Origin: Dehalococcoidia bacterium
Lineage (GTDB): Bacteria > Chloroflexota > Dehalococcoidia > Tepidiformales > Tepidiformaceae
Assembly: GCA_022826585.1 (NCBI GenBank)
Contig: JAJDUR010000068.1
Location: forward strand, 1-38,763
Direction of reading: 5' to 3'
DNA: 38,763 nucleotides
The position numbers were made by a program, and so were the translations under genes. The notes beneath the pieces were generated by a model that searched no databases, was not told the DNA's origin, and saw nothing but the letters and a program-made list of their open reading frames with translations. Within the stretch, counting starts at the first letter, position 1. Each line of letters starts with the position of its first letter. This document shows positions 32,244-38,763 of the stretch, piece by piece.

Positions 32244-33089
32244 GTGCAGGTCGCGATGCCGGAGCCCGCCGGCGGGCGCGTGTCCCTTCCCTGGGGTCCG
32301 AGGCATGTCCTGTTCGGGGTGCTGGCGGGTGCGGCCGTCGTCCTGCTCGTGAACCTGCTCCTGCTGGGGCTGGTGGACGTGGCGGGGGCCGAGCTCCAGA
32401 CGCGCGACGTGGGCGATGCCTTCGAAAAGGCGGGTGAGGTGGCGGCCTACGCGGGCGAGCGCCTGCGGGCGGCGGCCACCGGCGAGGACCTGCCGGAGCC
32501 GCCCACGATCCAGGCGGATCAGACGGCAATCGCGCTGGGGCTGGCCACGACGATCGTCCTGAACATCGTGCTCGTCGGTGTGGTGGCGGTGGTCACGCGC
32601 CAGCGGACGGGCGAGCTGGCATCGTGGCTGGGACTGCGCGGGTTCAACCTCCTGGGGTTGTGGCGGCCGGCGGTGGCCGTGCTGGGGTGCTACGCGATGG
32701 TGGTGGGCTACGCCGCGATCGTCGACGCACTCGACATCGAGGCGCTGCAGCCGGAGAGCACGGTGCCGTTCGAGGTGGTGCGCGAGCGGCTCACCATCGT
32801 GCTGACGGGCGTGGCGGTGGTGGCGGTCGCGCCGCTGGCGGAAGAGGTGTTCTACCGCGGCCTCATCTTCGGGGGGCTGCAGCGGTGGGGGTTCTGGCCG
32901 GCGGCGGTAATCTCGGGGGCGGTCTTCAGCGGGGTGCACCTGGACCCGGGGAGCCTGATCCCGTTCTTTATCATCGGTGTGGTGCTCGCGTGGCTGTTCT
33001 GGCGGCGCGGCAATCTTTGGGAGAGCGTGGCCTTCCACGTGATCTTCAACGCGGTTAGCTTCTCCCTGCTGCTGGCATCGGAGGCATAG
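32244..33089 (+). CDS. CPBP-family intramembrane glutamic protease
   Basis: A 281-aa membrane protein with a cytoplasmic start, a first helix at 21-44, and several more helices. The Abi/CPBP motifs are all present: E200-E201-x3-R205 (EEVFYRG), F-x3-H232 (FSGVHL) and H265-x3-N269 (HVIFN). Family members cleave proteins in the membrane, including CAAX-type processing and bacteriocin self-immunity. It lies two bases after trpB and three before trpA, so it splits the trpBA pair. No role in tryptophan synthesis is known; GTG at 32244 is the first usable start. Confidence 0.85.
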   Translation: MQVAMPEPAGGRVSLPWGPRHVLFGVLAGAAVVLLVNLLLLGLVDVAGAELQTRDVGDAFEKAGEVAAYAGERLRAAATGEDLPEPPTIQADQTAIALGLATTIVLNIVLVGVVAVVTRQRTGELASWLGLRGFNLLGLWRPAVAVLGCYAMVVGYAAIVDALDIEALQPESTVPFEVVRERLTIVLTGVAVVAVAPLAEEVFYRGLIFGGLQRWGFWPAAVISGAVFSGVHLDPGSLIPFFIIGVVLAWLFWRRGNLWESVAFHVIFNAVSFSLLLASEA

Positions 33090-33092
33090 GGA

Positions 33093-33896
33093 ATGTCGGA
33101 ACGGTTGCGGGCTCGGTTCGCGCAGGCGAACGGTGAGGGACGGGCGGCCTTCGTGGCCTACGTGATGGCGGGCTACCCCGAGCCGGAGCAGACGGTGCCG
33201 CTGTTGCTGGGGTTGGAAGCGGGGGGGGCGGACGTCATCGAGCTCGGCGTGCCCTTCACGGACCCGCTGGCCGACGGGGCGACGATCCAGCGCGCGAACG
33301 AGGTGGCGGTGGCAGCGGGGGTGACATTCGCGGACTGCCTGGGCATGGTGCGGGAGGCGCGGGCACAGGGGCTGTCGGCGCCGCTGGTCCTGATGGGGTA
33401 CGACAACCCCCTGCTTGCGTACGGGGAGGAGCGGGCGGCGGCGGATGCGGCGGCGGCGGGGGCGGACGGGTTCATCGTCGTCGACCTGCCGCCGGACGAG
33501 GCGGGCGCCTTCAGGAAAGCCTGCGCCGAGCACGGCGTGAGCTTCGTGCCGCTGATCGCGCCCACGACGGCGGAGGGCCGGATGGGAGAGGTGGCTGCGG
33601 TGGCGGACTCGTTCATCTATTGCGTGAGCGTGACGGGAACGACCGGGGGGGCGGAGGTGCCGCCGGAGGTGGGCGACCTTGTGGCGACGATCCGGCAGCA
33701 CACGGAGGTGCCGGTCGCGGTCGGATTCGGTGTCTCGACGGAGGAGCAGGTGGCGCGGGTGGGGAGCGTGGCGGAGGGCGTGATCGTGGGCTCTGCTATT
33801 ATCGCGGCCATCGAAGGGGGCAGCGTCGAGGGCTGCGTCGACCGGGTTCGCGCGTACGTCGAGCGAGTCACGGGACGCAGCGCAGGGGGCGCGTAG
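33093..33896 (+). CDS. trpA: Tryptophan synthase alpha chain
   Basis: A 267-aa TIM barrel that releases indole from indole-3-glycerol phosphate. The catalytic pair is E50 (IELGVPFTDPLADG) and D61; PLIAPTT, SVTGTTGG and VGFGVST are family strands. ATG at 33093 follows the CPBP gene by three bases. The last biosynthetic gene of the pathway, it should act with TrpB despite the intervening protease gene. Confidence 0.96.
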   Translation: MSERLRARFAQANGEGRAAFVAYVMAGYPEPEQTVPLLLGLEAGGADVIELGVPFTDPLADGATIQRANEVAVAAGVTFADCLGMVREARAQGLSAPLVLMGYDNPLLAYGEERAAADAAAAGADGFIVVDLPPDEAGAFRKACAEHGVSFVPLIAPTTAEGRMGEVAAVADSFIYCVSVTGTTGGAEVPPEVGDLVATIRQHTEVPVAVGFGVSTEEQVARVGSVAEGVIVGSAIIAAIEGGSVEGCVDRVRAYVERVTGRSAGGA

Positions 33897-33920
33897 CTCG
33901 ACCCCGGGGAGTGCGTTTCC

Positions 33921-34316
33921 ATGACGGTTCGCGGCATCCGCGGGGCGATCACGGTCGAAAATAACGACCGCGAGGCGATCCTGGAGGGCACGCGGGAACT
34001 GCTGGAGGCGATGGTCGAGGCGAACGGGGTGGAGGCGGAAGACATCGCCTCGTGCCACTTCACGACCTCACCGGACCTGAACGCGGAGTTCCCCGCGGAA
34101 GCGACGCGGCGGCTGGAGGGGTGGAAGTACGTGCCGCTGCTGTGCGGACACGAAATGAACGTGCCGGGCTCGATGCAGAAGTGCGTTCGCATCCTGCTGC
34201 ACGTGAACACGGATACGGCGCCGCAGGACATCCGGCACATCTACCTGCGCGACGCGCAACGGCTACGGACGGACCTGGCGTCGGCGGAGGAAGCAGCCTC
34301 GCCGGCGGGAGAGTGA
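33921..34316 (+). CDS. aroH: Monofunctional chorismate mutase, AroH type
   Basis: A 131-aa AroH-class chorismate mutase that diverts chorismate to prephenate for Phe and Tyr. RGIRGAITV at the start, FTTSPDLNAEFPAEA, LLCGHEMNVPGSMQKC and RILLHVNTD, with IRHIYLRDA, give the catalytic trimer-interface residues. A C-terminal tail of about 15 residues is extra. A GGGGAG ribosome-binding site lies upstream of ATG at 33921. Placing it after trpA couples the branch point to the same leader, perhaps to balance anthranilate use of chorismate. Confidence 0.93.
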   Translation: MTVRGIRGAITVENNDREAILEGTRELLEAMVEANGVEAEDIASCHFTTSPDLNAEFPAEATRRLEGWKYVPLLCGHEMNVPGSMQKCVRILLHVNTDTAPQDIRHIYLRDAQRLRTDLASAEEAASPAGE

Positions 34317-34322
34317 GGCACC

Positions 34323-34346
34323 CTCGCGCTTTGCCATAGGCGCGAG
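34323..34346 (+). other. Intergenic hairpin after aroH
   Basis: CTCGCGC (34323-34329) pairs perfectly with GCGCGAG (34340-34346) across a 10-base loop, between the aroH stop and the scpA start. No T tract follows, so it is not a typical rho-independent terminator; it may slow or mark the end of the trp transcript. Confidence 0.4.
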
Positions 34347-34356
34347 CCGCGAGAAC

Positions 34357-35196
34357 ATGCAATCTGCTCGTCAAGACGCTGCAGTCGAGCACACGCCGTC
34401 CGATTCCGGGACGGCGGGGCAGCGGGACGAGAGCGGAAGCGACGCCACGGCGGGGAGCGGCCCACGGGAGGCCATGCTCGAAATACGCCTGCCGACGTTC
34501 CAGGGACCCCTGGACCTGTTGCTGGCCCTGATCCAGCGTCGAGACCTGGACATCACGACGGTGTCGCTGGTGGCGGTGGCCGACCAGTACCTGGAAGCGG
34601 TTCACGCCGACGACTCGCTGGACGCGGCTGCGCTGGCGGAGTTCGTCTCCATCGGGGCGAAGCTGCTGCAGTTGAAGTCGCGGGCGCTCCTTCCCGAGCA
34701 GGACGAGGAAGAGGAGGAGGCCGAGGAGGAGGACCCGGGCGAGGAGCTGGTGGCGCTCCTGCTCGAGTACCAGCGCTACCGGGAGGCGGCCGACTCGCTG
34801 GGGGACCGGATGGCGGCGGGCTGGCGCACCTACCCTCGGGGGGCGCCCCCACCGGCGCCGCCGGAGGGCAACGCCCTCGACGGGGTCACGCTGGATGCCC
34901 TCTACGCGGTGATGATCGAGGTGCTGGAGCGCCTGCCCGAGGAGCCCGACGGCACGGTCGAGCGTACCGACGTGAGCCTGGCGGACCAGATCGAGATGCT
35001 GGAGGGGCGGCTGCGGGGACGGGGGCGGTCGTTCTCGTTCCGGCGGGTGATCGAATCCTGCACGTCGCGGGTGGAGGTGGTGGTGACGTTCATCGCGCTG
35101 CTGGAGCTGCTGAAGCGGGGGGCGTGCGAGGTGGAGCAATCGAAGGCGTGGGGAGACATCCGCGTGCGGGCGCTGGTTCAGCCGGCGGCGAGCTGA
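34357..35196 (+). CDS. scpA: Segregation and condensation protein A
   Basis: A 279-aa kleisin that bridges Smc heads in chromosome condensation. The N-terminal helix-turn pattern starts at EIRLPTFQGPLDLLLALIQ, ELVSIGAKLLQLKSRALLP follows (read here EFVSIGAKLLQLKSR), and a Glu-rich linker (EEEEEAEEED) joins it to the C-terminal winged helix with VVVTFIALLELLKRG. The first ~38 residues before AMLEIRL are polar and low-complexity; a later start at 34474 (ATG) is possible. scpB is not adjacent here. The end overlaps the convergent VanZ-like gene by 19 bases. Confidence 0.92.
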   Translation: MQSARQDAAVEHTPSDSGTAGQRDESGSDATAGSGPREAMLEIRLPTFQGPLDLLLALIQRRDLDITTVSLVAVADQYLEAVHADDSLDAAALAEFVSIGAKLLQLKSRALLPEQDEEEEEAEEEDPGEELVALLLEYQRYREAADSLGDRMAAGWRTYPRGAPPPAPPEGNALDGVTLDALYAVMIEVLERLPEEPDGTVERTDVSLADQIEMLEGRLRGRGRSFSFRRVIESCTSRVEVVVTFIALLELLKRGACEVEQSKAWGDIRVRALVQPAAS

Positions 35197-35564
35197 CGCT
35201 GCGGGCGGCGCCGCCAGAGGGAGGTGGCGACCATCCAGAGGAACCAGCCGGCAACGGCCCCGGCTGCGTCGAAAATGATGTCGTCGGGGTCGGCGGAGCG
35301 GTAGGGGAGGAAGGACTGGTACCACTCCTGGGCGGCGCCCACGAGCAGCGCGACTCCCAGGACGGGAACGAGGAGGACCCTCCCGGGAAGGCGCGGAAGG
35401 GCGGCTCGGGCCAAACTGAGCAGGATGATGGTAAAGACGGCGTACTGGACCGCGTGGACCGCGTTGGCGATGGCCCCGCTGGAGGGGTCGCCGGGGCTGG
35501 GGATGCTCGCGAGGCCAACCATGACCCCGAGCCACAGGAGCGCCAGCAGCAGGCGGAGGCGCAT
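35178..35564 (-). CDS. VanZ-family membrane protein
   Basis: A 128-aa protein with about four membrane helices, beginning LRLLLALLWLGVMVGLA. The VanZ-like signature is AQEWYQSFLPYRSADPDDIIFD followed by a glycine-rich final helix, here split to keep it short: EWYQSF, PYR, DPDDIIFDAAG. The family is of uncertain function, one member giving low teicoplanin resistance. ATG at 35564 is chosen because TACACT lies exactly six bases upstream, indicating a leaderless start, and it begins the first membrane helix; the frame is open further but reads as non-coding. It diverges from ribF. Confidence 0.8.
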   Translation of the reverse strand: MRLRLLLALLWLGVMVGLASIPSPGDPSSGAIANAVHAVQYAVFTIILLSLARAALPRLPGRVLLVPVLGVALLVGAAQEWYQSFLPYRSADPDDIIFDAAGAVAGWFLWMVATSLWRRRPQRQLAAG

Positions 35565-35570
35565 GTGGCT

Positions 35571-35576
35571 AGTGTA
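35571..35576 (-). promoter_or_regulatory. -10 element of a leaderless VanZ-like transcript
   Basis: TACACT on the minus strand, then six bases (AGCCAC), then the ATG at 35564. No ribosome-binding site fits between. Confidence 0.45.
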
Positions 35577-35644
35577 GCTGGCGGCATCGTGCGAGAGTGG
35601 AGGCCGGGAGGGACGCCCTCGCGGGCGGCCCGGGAGCTTTGTCC

Positions 35645-36577
35645 GTGACGCTGCCAACGCTGACCTCGGCGCAACTGGAGCTGGCCGCCTCGGAAGGTGG
35701 CAGCGCGCTCGTGATGGGCGTCTTCGACGGAGTGCACCGTGGCCACCAGGCGCTGCTGGGGCGGCTGCGGGAGGAGGCGGACGCCCGCGGGCTCGCGCCG
35801 GGGGTCGTCACGCTGCACCCGCACCCGGCAACGGTGCTGCGGCCCGACATCATGCCGAGCTACCTGACCTCGCTGGAGGACCGGCTGCGGTTGATGCGCG
35901 AGGGCGGTGCCTCCTGGGTACTCCCGTTGACGTTCACCTCGGAGCTCTCGGAGGTCACGGCGGAGGAACTGGCCGAGGGGTTCCACCACCTGCTGCACAT
36001 GGAGGTGATGGTGCTGGGACCGGACGCCGCCTTCGGGCGGGGGGCGCCGGCGGACACGCCCGAGCGGATGCGGCGGGCAGGGGAGGAGTTCGGGTTCGAG
36101 GTCGTGCAGATCGAGCCGCTACTGGCGGGGGGCGAACGGTGCAGCTCGACGATGGTGCGACGGGCGCTGGGCGAGGGCGACATGCGAGCGGTGACGGACC
36201 TGCTGGGGCGGCCCTACACGCTTGCCGGGCCGGTGGTCCGGGGCTTCGAACGGGGACGGACGATCGGGTTCCCGACGGCCAACATCTCCGTGGCGGCGGA
36301 CCGGGCGCTGCCGGCGCTGGGGGTCTACGCGACGCGGGCGACGGTGGCGGGGCGGGAGCTGCGGGGGGCAACGAACATCGGGCGTCGCCCCACGTTCGAC
36401 GAGGGGCACATCTCGATCGAGACGCACCTGCTCGACTTCGAGGGCGACATCTACGACGAGCGCATGGAGATCGCGATCGTGGATCGCGTACGGCCCGAGC
36501 AGGCGTTCTCCGGTCCGGAAGCGCTGCGGGCGCAGATCGCGGAAGACGTCGTCCACGTGCGGGAGCTGCTGTCGTGA
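35645..36577 (+). CDS. ribF: Bifunctional riboflavin kinase / FAD synthetase
   Basis: A 310-aa enzyme making FMN then FAD from riboflavin. The N-terminal FAD-synthetase domain has GVFDGVHRGHQALL and HPHPATVL, SSTMVRRAL links to the C-terminal kinase domain, which has GRTIGFPTANI and NIGRRPTF with ETHLLDF. GTG at 35645 is preferred: GGGAG lies eight bases upstream, and the family sequence begins soon after. A GTG at 35597 would add 16 residues that do not look conserved. The stop overlaps tyrS (GTGA). Confidence 0.93.
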   Translation: MTLPTLTSAQLELAASEGGSALVMGVFDGVHRGHQALLGRLREEADARGLAPGVVTLHPHPATVLRPDIMPSYLTSLEDRLRLMREGGASWVLPLTFTSELSEVTAEELAEGFHHLLHMEVMVLGPDAAFGRGAPADTPERMRRAGEEFGFEVVQIEPLLAGGERCSSTMVRRALGEGDMRAVTDLLGRPYTLAGPVVRGFERGRTIGFPTANISVAADRALPALGVYATRATVAGRELRGATNIGRRPTFDEGHISIETHLLDFEGDIYDERMEIAIVDRVRPEQAFSGPEALRAQIAEDVVHVRELLS

Positions 36578-37797
36578 GCCGCAGGATGGCGCCGGTCGAC
36601 GAGCAGCTGTTCGTGCTGATGAACGGGGTGGAGTACGGGGACGGGGGACTGCGGCGCGCATTCGAGGCGGAGCTTCGGGAACTGCTCGAGGAGGACCGCC
36701 CCCTGCGCGTCTACCTGGGGATCGACCCGACGGCGACCTCGCTGACGCTGGGGCACGCGGTGCCGTTGCGGAAGCTGCGCCAGTTCCAGGACTTCGGCCA
36801 CGAGACGGTGTTCCTGATCGGGGACGTCACCGCGCTGATCGGCGATCCCTCGGACAAGAACAAGCTGCGGCCGCAGATCGACAGCGAGACGATCCAGGCC
36901 AACGAAGCGGCCTACTTCGCGCAGGCCTCGAAGATCCTGAACCAGGAGAAGACGGTCGTGCGGCACAACTCGGAGTGGCTGGCCGAACTGGACCTGAACG
37001 ACCTCATCTCGCTGATGTCGAAATTCACGGTGGCGGAGATGCTCACGCGGGATAACTTCCGCCAGCGGTACCAGTCGGAGGACGCGGTCTACCTGCACGA
37101 ATTCCTGTACGCGCTGCTCCAGGGCTACGACGCACTGGCGCTGGAGTGCGACGTGCAGGTGGGCGGAACGGAGCAACTGTTCAACCTGATGGCCGGGCGC
37201 AAGCTGCAAGAGCAGGCGGGGCAGAAGAAGCACGTGCCCGTGACGATGCCGATCCTCGTGGGGATCGACGGCGCGATGCGGATGTCGAAGTCGACGGGGA
37301 ACTTCATCGGGCTGGACGAGGCCCCGGAAGAGCAGTACGGCAAGGCGATGTCGATCCCGGACGGTGTTCTGGGGAACTACTTTCAGCTGGCGACGAACCT
37401 CGACCGGAACGAGGTGGTGGCGACGATCGAGGGGCTCGCGAACAACGAGCGCGATCCAATGACGGAGAAGAAGCGGCTGGCGCGCACGATCGTGACGGAA
37501 CTGCACGGCGCGGACGCGGCGGCCCAGGCGGAGGCGCACTTCGAGCGCACCGTGCAGCGGCGCGAAGAGCCCGAGGAGATGCCCGAGGCGGCAGCGCGCG
37601 AGGGACAGCCGCTCATCGACGTCATCGTGGAAGCAGGGGCGGTGCCGTCGCGGCGGGAAGCGCGGCGACTATTCGACCAGGGGGCGGTGACGGTGGACGG
37701 CGAGCCGGTCTCCGACGGGCGGGAGCTGGCGCGGGTGGGGTCACGGGTGCGCGTGGGGAAGCGTCGCTGGCTACGCATCACCAGGGCGGAAGACTAG
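36574..37797 (+). CDS. tyrS: Tyrosyl-tRNA synthetase, TyrZ type
   Basis: A 407-aa class I synthetase with the HIGH-type motif TLGH in GIDPTATSLTLGHAVPLRK and the KMSKS-type motif RMSKSTGN, rather than the KFGKT form of E. coli, placing it in the TyrZ subfamily. A C-terminal S4 domain (VPSRREARRLFDQGAVTVDG) binds the tRNA. GTG at 36574 overlaps the ribF stop and has GGGAG six bases upstream; ATG 36586 is an alternative. No T-box precedes it, unlike trpS. Confidence 0.94.
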   Translation: MSRRMAPVDEQLFVLMNGVEYGDGGLRRAFEAELRELLEEDRPLRVYLGIDPTATSLTLGHAVPLRKLRQFQDFGHETVFLIGDVTALIGDPSDKNKLRPQIDSETIQANEAAYFAQASKILNQEKTVVRHNSEWLAELDLNDLISLMSKFTVAEMLTRDNFRQRYQSEDAVYLHEFLYALLQGYDALALECDVQVGGTEQLFNLMAGRKLQEQAGQKKHVPVTMPILVGIDGAMRMSKSTGNFIGLDEAPEEQYGKAMSIPDGVLGNYFQLATNLDRNEVVATIEGLANNERDPMTEKKRLARTIVTELHGADAAAQAEAHFERTVQRREEPEEMPEAAAREGQPLIDVIVEAGAVPSRREARRLFDQGAVTVDGEPVSDGRELARVGSRVRVGKRRWLRITRAED

Positions 37798-37847
37798 AGG
37801 GGTTTTCAGCGAGATCCCGCATCTTCGCGCCGAGATCCGGGAATGAC

Positions 37848-37880
37848 AAGCGTGTGTCAAAAGCGTGTCAAAAGCGTGTC
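37848..37880 (+). repeat. Three tandem 11-bp direct repeats upstream of the xerD-like gene
   Basis: AAAAGCGTGTC occurs twice back to back (37859-37869 and 37870-37880) and a close copy, AAGCGTGTGTC, precedes them (37848-37858). The 11-bp step puts the units on about the same face of the helix, as in operators or iterons. They lie 51-122 bases after the tyrS stop and ~90 bases before the xerD -10 element. Confidence 0.7.
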
Positions 37881-37971
37881 GCCGTGAGCGCCCGCACGCG
37901 AGTTCCCGGTCCCCGACGAAATCTTCACCGGAAGGTGGCGATCTGGTCTGGCGAAGAATGGCGCGTCCGCC

Positions 37972-37977
37972 TAGGAT
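37972..37977 (+). promoter_or_regulatory. -10 element for the xerD-like gene
   Basis: TAGGAT (as for acpS) would start transcription near 37984, giving a ~46-base leader with GGAGG nine bases before GTG 38030. An in-frame ATG at 37976 falls inside this hexamer and is therefore an unlikely start. The rest of the 232-base tyrS-xerD gap, apart from the repeats, shows nothing clear. Confidence 0.45.
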
Positions 37978-38029
37978 GAGCCCTCCGCACTTGTACGAGT
38001 TCCGAGCCGTGTCCTGGAGGGGGGCTGGA

Positions 38030-38763
38030 GTGGATTCCCGCATTTCCGAGTTCTTGACGTTCCTGGCTGTCGAGAAGAACGCCTCCGAAAACACGATCTC
38101 CGCCTACCGCAGCGACCTCGCCCAATTCGAGAAGAGCGTGGCTCACCAGACCTCTGGCAACGGCGCCTCGTGGGAGGCGATTACGGACCAGATGCTGCTG
38201 GCGTTCGTCGAGGAATTGCGGGAGCGGCGCTACAAAGCGGCCACGGTGGCGCGGAAAGTGGCCGCCGTGAAGTCGTTCTTCAGCTTCATGGCCGCGGAAG
38301 GCATTCTGACCTGCGACCCGACGGAAGAGCTCCGTTCCCCGCAGGTCGGAAAGGCGCTGCCGCGCACGCTGACACCCGAGGAAGTGGACGAATTGCTCGA
38401 GCAGCCGGCGCGCAAGAACACGCCCGTCGCCCAGCGCGACAAGGCCATGCTGGAGCTGGCCTACGCGACCGGCATGCGGGTAACGGAGCTGGTGTCGCTG
38501 GATGTCGGACACGTGGCGCTCGAGAGCGACCCGGTCACCGTTCGCGGCATCGGGAAGGGCGACCAGGAGCGGGCGCTGCCGCTGTACCAGCGCTCGGTCG
38601 ACGAGCTGCGGCAGTACATCTTCCACGTGCGGCCCAAGATGGTGCGCAACCGGAACGAGGGCGCTCTGTTCGTGAACCGCCGCGGAGGGCGGCTGACCCG
38701 CCAGGGGTTCTGGCTGATCCTGAAAAACTACGCGCGGGAGGCGGGGCTGGACGGGATCACGCC
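38030..38763 (+). CDS. xerD: Tyrosine recombinase XerD/XerC-like (cut by window edge)
   Basis: The first ~244 residues of a tyrosine recombinase. The N-terminal SAM-like core-binding domain has SEFLTFLAVEKNASENTI and RYKAATVARKVAAVKSFF; the catalytic domain begins at RTLTPEEVDELLE and holds the first catalytic Arg in YATGMRVTELVSL and the Lys of GKGDQERALPLY. The His-x-x-Arg and the Tyr nucleophile would be beyond the edge. Xer pairs resolve chromosome dimers at dif; after tyrS in a conserved context, a chromosomal XerD is likelier than a phage integrase. The GTG start has GGAGG nine bases upstream. Confidence 0.9.
   Translation, partial: MDSRISEFLTFLAVEKNASENTISAYRSDLAQFEKSVAHQTSGNGASWEAITDQMLLAFVEELRERRYKAATVARKVAAVKSFFSFMAAEGILTCDPTEELRSPQVGKALPRTLTPEEVDELLEQPARKNTPVAQRDKAMLELAYATGMRVTELVSLDVGHVALESDPVTVRGIGKGDQERALPLYQRSVDELRQYIFHVRPKMVRNRNEGALFVNRRGGRLTRQGFWLILKNYAREAGLDGIT

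Noticed and set aside
37976..38029. ATG at 37976 as the xerD start.
   Set aside because: It overlaps the probable -10 hexamer and has no spaced ribosome-binding site; GTG 38030 has a good one.
1..38763. CRISPR arrays, insertion sequences, rRNA genes.
   Set aside because: No regularly spaced repeats with spacers, transposase motifs, terminal inverted repeats or rRNA sequence were seen.

Overview
The window is a dense, G+C-rich bacterial chromosome segment. Only its first ~660 bases are visibly poorer in G+C. Gene content is mostly housekeeping: translation factors and tRNA synthetases, tryptophan, NAD and folate metabolism, fatty-acid elongation, phosphatidylinositol-type lipids, DNA repair and chromosome segregation. 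High G+C, an Ino1/PimA-type lipid cluster, a T-box-controlled trp operon, TyrZ-type TyrRS and many apparently leaderless genes together suggest Chloroflexota, perhaps a Dehalococcoidia-like lineage. This is an inference; an actinobacterium-like host is not excluded, and there is no rRNA to settle it.

Layout. (1) 1-663: the edge of a possible accessory patch, with the N-terminus of a cytosine-5 DNA methyltransferase (minus) and a divergent orphan ORF. (2) 667-3304, minus: tRNA-Arg(TCT), an MBL-fold hydrolase and a GltD-like oxidoreductase. (3) 3464-8794, plus: inositol-phosphate synthase, two tandem LpxL/PatA-type acyltransferases, a PHP phosphoesterase, a PimA-like mannosyltransferase and a CDP-alcohol phosphatidyltransferase. 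This is a near-complete route from glucose-6-phosphate to acylated phosphatidylinositol mannosides. (4) 8791-12383, minus: folD, prfB (with a programmed +1 frameshift) and a membrane-anchored HExxH peptidase. (5) 12437-17933, plus: acpS, nnr, fabF, recJ and a small Clp-N-like protein. (6) 18056-22426: nadE (minus) diverging from a GlgC-like gene, then a DUF2203 protein and an alpha/beta-hydrolase lacking its nucleophile. (7) 22440-34316, plus: promoter, tryptophan-specific T-box leader, then a CADD/PqqC-like diiron-oxygenase homologue, trpS, trpE, a Nudix-CMD fusion, a HAD phosphatase, an unknown 109-aa protein, trpG, trpD, trpC, trpF, trpB, a CPBP protease, trpA and aroH. (8) 34357-38763: scpA, a VanZ-like gene (minus), ribF, tyrS and the start of a xerD-like recombinase.

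The most interesting points are: the trp operon, where a tRNA-Trp-sensing leader heads not only trpS and the trp genes but several proteins with no textbook role in tryptophan synthesis, led by a CADD-like protein (relatives make p-aminobenzoate); a recurring arrangement of a -10-like hexamer exactly six bases before the start codon, pointing to common leaderless mRNAs; two tandem acyltransferases whose homology-supported starts are ACG and CTG; and a PHP phosphoesterase placed where a phosphatidylinositol-phosphate phosphatase would be needed.
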